Part shown: one piece after another, positions 61,178 through 64,000 of the stretch
Layout: each line of letters starts with the position of its first letter
Position numbering within the stretch: position 1 is the first letter of the stretch
From: Xanthomonas cassavae CFBP 4642
GTDB lineage: Bacteria; Pseudomonadota; Gammaproteobacteria; Xanthomonadales; Xanthomonadaceae
Length of the DNA stretch: 64,000 nucleotides
Reading direction: 5' to 3'
NCBI RefSeq assembly: GCF_000454545.1
Contig: NZ_CM002139.1
Coordinates: forward strand, 688,705 to 752,704
Made by a program: the position numbers and the translations under genes
The notes under the pieces: model-generated
The model's database searches: none
What the model saw: the letters and a program-made list of their open reading frames with translations, nothing else
Told to the model about the DNA's origin: nothing

Positions 61178-61692
61178 GGAGAATTCGATCACGGAAAGGG
61201 CCGCTAGCGTAGCGTGCCGCGCCTGCCTCGCCCAGCGGGTACCGACGGCCGGTGCCGGCGATGCCGGGTTTGCCCGCATGCCAGCCGCTGGATGCCGATG
61301 GGGTGCCGTGCCGCCTGATGCCGGCGATGTCACCCATCGGATGTTTCAACAGTTTGACCGATGCCCAGGCAACTTGGCGCATCGGCAGCGGGCATGCGTG
61401 GCGGGGATGGCCTTCAACGACAGTGGATCAGACCTGCGGCTGCGATTCGGCATCAACGAATCAGGGCCGCCTGCACCGACAGATGCCGGCGGACTTGCGT
61501 GACGGGGCCGCAGCGAGACCGATCACAAGATCTCCTGGCACGATGGGGCCACCGCATCCTGCCGACCGTCGCCAGCTGGCAGCAGAATGTCCGGCAGGTG
61601 GTCAGAGCGCTGCTCCGCGGCGGCGGAGCTCCGGCCAGCCACCGCAAGGACGTCGTTGCATCACGATCCTATGCAGCGAGGAAAATCCGTCG
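61178..61692. other. 515-base gap between bioB and bioF
   Basis: No gene, repeat or terminator can be supported. The gap suggests that bioF may have its own promoter. Confidence 0.5.
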
Positions 61693-62727
61693 TTATGCCG
61701 CGTGTTCGCACGCCGCCTCGCAGGTGATGTCCGCATGCACGGTGCCGGGGTGGTCGTGGTCGGCGGCATCGACAGTGATCTGCATCGGGCGCAGGCCCAG
61801 GCGCTGGAACAGGGCCTGGTCGCGTTCGGTGTCCGGGTTGCCGGTGGTGAGCAGTTTTTCGCCGTAGAAGATCGAGTTCGCACCGGCCAGGAAACACAGC
61901 GCCTGCAGCTCGTCGCTCATCGCTTCGCGGCCTGCGGACAGGCGCACCATCGATTTGGGCATGGTGATGCGGGCGACGGCGATCATGCGCACGAACTCGA
62001 ACGGATCCAGCTGCTGGGTACCGTGCAGCGGCGTCCCGGGCACCTGCACCAGCTGGTTGATCGGCACCGAGTCCGGATGCGCAGGCAAGGTGGCCAGCGC
62101 CAGCAGCAGGCCAATGCGGTGCTCGCGGGTTTCGCCCATGCCGACGATGCCGCCGCAACAGGTCTTCAGGCCCACATCGCGCACATGCTCCAGGGTGTTC
62201 AGGCGGTCCTGGTACTGGCGGGTGTGGATGATGGAGTCGTAGTAATCCGGCGCGGTGTCCAGATTGTGGTTGTAGTAGTCCAGCCCGGCGTCCTTGAGCG
62301 CACGCGCCTGGCCGGCGTCGAGCATGCCCAGCGTGGCGCAGGTTTCCAGCCCCAGCGCCTTGACCTCGCGGATCATCGCCGCCACCTTGGGGATGTCGCG
62401 CTCCTTGGGCGAGCGCCACGCCGCGCCCATGCAGAAGCGCGAGGCGCCGGCCGCCTTGGCCTGGCGCGCCTTGGCGACGACGGCCTCGGTCTCCATCAGC
62501 TTTTGCGCGCTCACCCCGGTGTCGTAGCGCTGCGCCTGCGGGCAGTACGCGCAATCTTCCGGGCATCCGCCGGTCTTGACCGACAGCAGCGTGGAGACCT
62601 GTACCTGGGAGGGATCGAAATGTGCGCGGTGCACGGTGGCCGCGTGATGCAGCAACTCGGGGAACGGCAGCTCGAACAGCGCCTGCACGTCTTTGCGATC
62701 CCAGTCATGGCGTACGACAACAGACAT
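61693..62727 (-). CDS. bioB: biotin synthase
   Basis: The product of 344 residues is a radical SAM enzyme with [21 protein letters not shown] (three Cys of the [4Fe-4S] cluster, about 60-67), [14 protein letters not shown], and [18 protein letters not shown]. It inserts sulfur into dethiobiotin. The ATG at 62725-62727 starts [21 protein letters not shown], the family start. It diverges from comF. Confidence 0.97.
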   Translation of the reverse strand: MSVVVRHDWDRKDVQALFELPFPELLHHAATVHRAHFDPSQVQVSTLLSVKTGGCPEDCAYCPQAQRYDTGVSAQKLMETEAVVAKARQAKAAGASRFCMGAAWRSPKERDIPKVAAMIREVKALGLETCATLGMLDAGQARALKDAGLDYYNHNLDTAPDYYDSIIHTRQYQDRLNTLEHVRDVGLKTCCGGIVGMGETREHRIGLLLALATLPAHPDSVPINQLVQVPGTPLHGTQQLDPFEFVRMIAVARITMPKSMVRLSAGREAMSDELQALCFLAGANSIFYGEKLLTTGNPDTERDQALFQRLGLRPMQITVDAADHDHPGTVHADITCEAACEHAA

Positions 62728-62776
62728 CGGAGTTTCCTGACAGTCAGCGGCTTGGAAGCCAGGCAGTCTGGTGAGC

Positions 62777-63502
62777 ATGGAAGAGGCTGTCAACTTCACT
62801 GAAGTGGGTTCGGTTTACAGATGGCCGCAGCGGATACTGCGGCTGCTGCTGCCGAGCCTGTGCCTGGTCTGCGCGGAAGCGGGCATGGCCGACTGCGATC
62901 TGTGCCCCTGCTGCCGCGCCGCCTTGCCGGAGCACGGCCACGCCTGCCTGTGCTGCGCCACGCCGTTGTTCGCCTTCGATGGCGCAGCGTTATGCGGGCG
63001 ATGCCTGCAGCAGCTGCCACCGCTGCAGCGGGTGCATGCCTGCTTTACCTATCGCTGGCCGGTGGATGGCTTGCTGCGCCGTTTCAAGTTCCACCAGGAC
63101 CTGGCGGCCGGCCGCTTGCTGAGCGAACTAATGGCCAGGCGCTGCGCCCAGTTGCCGCGGCCCCAGGCGCTGGTGCCGGTGAGCCTGCATCGACAACGTC
63201 TGCGCCAGCGCGGCTACGACCAGGCGCTTGAGCTGGCCAGGCCGCTCGGCCGGGCGCTGCAGCTGCCATGCCTGCCATTGCTGCGGCGTGTGCGTGCCAC
63301 TGCGCCGCAATCGGAGCTGGATGCTGCCGAGCGCCAGCGCAACCTGCGCGACGCCTTTGTCGCGCGTGGCCCGTTACCTGCCCATGTCGCGCTGGTGGAC
63401 GATGTGATGACTACCGGCGCCACGTTGCACGCCGCCGCGCAGGCCTTGCGCCGGGCCGGCGTGCAACGGGTGGATGCCTGGGTCTGCGCACGGGTGCCGT
63501 GA
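62777..63502 (+). CDS. comF: ComF-family amidophosphoribosyltransferase-like protein
   Basis: The product of 241 residues has an N-terminal zinc-finger-like cysteine region ([37 protein letters not shown]), then [17 protein letters not shown] and the phosphoribosyltransferase motif [22 protein letters not shown]. Such proteins (ComF/GntX) aid DNA uptake or use. A GTG two codons upstream is an alternative start. Confidence 0.92.
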   Translation: MEEAVNFTEVGSVYRWPQRILRLLLPSLCLVCAEAGMADCDLCPCCRAALPEHGHACLCCATPLFAFDGAALCGRCLQQLPPLQRVHACFTYRWPVDGLLRRFKFHQDLAAGRLLSELMARRCAQLPRPQALVPVSLHRQRLRQRGYDQALELARPLGRALQLPCLPLLRRVRATAPQSELDAAERQRNLRDAFVARGPLPAHVALVDDVMTTGATLHAAAQALRRAGVQRVDAWVCARVP

Positions 63503-63524
63503 GGAGTGTGAACGCGGTCCCGTA

Positions 63525-63558
63525 CCCTCACCCCAATCCCTCTCCCGCAGGAGAGGGG
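63525..63558. repeat. common intergenic hairpin repeat
   Basis: The sequence CCCTCACCCCAATCCC leads into CCTCTCCCGCAGGAGAGG, a hairpin repeated in many proteobacterial intergenic regions. It lies between convergent comF and ubiA and may end transcripts. Confidence 0.6.
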
Positions 63559-63634
63559 CGTGTTGCCTGCGGGGCGGTTCTCTGCGGCGCAGGCTCCGCT
63601 TTGGATAGATCAACGTTTTCCCACATCACCGCGG

Positions 63635-64000
63635 CTAACGTGCCGCCACCGCGATGCCGACGAAGATCGCCAGGCCGACCCAGTTGTTATGCAGGAAGGC
63701 GCGGAAGCAGGGGCCGCGTTCGCGGTGGCGGGCGATGCGGAATTCGTAGGCCACCAGCAGCAGCGCCACGGCCAGACCTGCCCAGTAGAAGGCGCCGAGG
63801 CCGGCACGCAGGCCTACTGCGGCCAGGGTGGCGAACATCAGCGCATACAGCGTGCCCTGGGCAAACAGGTCGTAGCGGCCGAACAGGATGGCGGTGGATT
63901 TGCTGCCCATGCGGATGTCGTCCTCGCGGTCGACCATGGCGTACCAGGTGTCGTAGGCAGTCGCCCACAGGATGTTGGCCGCATACAGCAGCCAGCCGAG
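63635..64000 (-). CDS. ubiA: 4-hydroxybenzoate polyprenyltransferase, C-terminal part
   Basis: The visible 121 residues begin [44 protein letters not shown], with the second Asp-rich motif (DREDD) of UbiA-type prenyltransferases, then membrane helices to the end. It joins 4-hydroxybenzoate to a polyprenyl tail in ubiquinone synthesis, so it uses the same substrate as PobA. The N-terminal half with the first Asp motif lies beyond the window edge. Confidence 0.93.
   Translation of the reverse strand, partial: LGWLLYAANILWATAYDTWYAMVDREDDIRMGSKSTAILFGRYDLFAQGTLYALMFATLAAVGLRAGLGAFYWAGLAVALLLVAYEFRIARHRERGPCFRAFLHNNWVGLAIFVGIAVAAR

Noticed and set aside
61252..62802. Very long open frame antisense to bioB
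   Set aside because: It mirrors the bioB codon pattern and has Gln/His/Arg-rich composition; it is a shadow of bioB.

Overview
The window is chromosomal DNA of a Xanthomonas species, a GC-rich plant-associated gammaproteobacterium. This rests on gene content seen in the sequence: a decayed integron integrase abutting ilvD, the pob/pca/van aromatic genes, a conditioned medium factor gene, an HD-GYP protein, a possible Clp-type site and a biotin locus using both bioC and bioH. The species cannot be fixed from the sequence alone. No insertion sequence, phage, CRISPR array, tRNA or rRNA was seen.

Layout. 0.2-2.2 kb: a frameshifted secreted hydrolase (conditioned medium factor). 2.5-7.4 kb: a methionine locus with a MetF-like protein and MetR on the minus strand, diverging from an FMN reductase, MesX (DUF1852) and the core methionine synthase MesD. 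7.5-13.5 kb: porin, quinone oxidoreductase/HxlR pair, TetR/nitroreductase pair. 13.5-14.9 kb: integron remnant (truncated intI, attI/attC-like sites, a broken immunity-like cassette) beside ilvD. 17-22 kb: YkgJ, DUF2167, gamma-carbonic-anhydrase-like protein, aromatic acid transporter, HD-GYP protein. 22.4-28.6 kb: MarR regulator, three consecutive disrupted genes (outer-membrane channel, alcohol dehydrogenase, aldehyde dehydrogenase), then pobR and pobA. 28.8-34.7 kb: a SnoaL-like secreted protein and glpR-glpD-glpF-glpK. 34.8-46.3 kb: vanA-vanR-vanB diverging from pcaIJFHGBDC, then the IclR regulator. 46.5-55 kb: RIO kinase, gene fragments, DUF2490, mnmG, a candidate small RNA, lipoprotein, PLP enzyme, YdcF and NTF2-like proteins. 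55-64 kb: LpxO-like hydroxylase, biotin genes bioC, bioH, bioF and bioB, comF, and the 3' end of ubiA.

How the genes work together. PobA turns 4-hydroxybenzoate into protocatechuate and VanAB makes protocatechuate from vanillate. PcaHG, PcaB, PcaC, PcaD, PcaIJ and PcaF then carry it through the beta-ketoadipate pathway to succinyl-CoA and acetyl-CoA. The upstream aryl-alcohol/aldehyde branch appears broken in this strain. GlpFKD take up and oxidise glycerol under GlpR. BioC and BioH build pimeloyl-ACP, and BioF and BioB start and finish biotin assembly. MesD/MesX offer a methionine synthase route that, from published work on the family, needs neither methyl-folate nor cobalamin.

The window holds an unusual number of disrupted genes. 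Several are single-base indels in short homopolymers, so assembly error must be excluded. Others are deletions or an in-frame stop and look like real decay.
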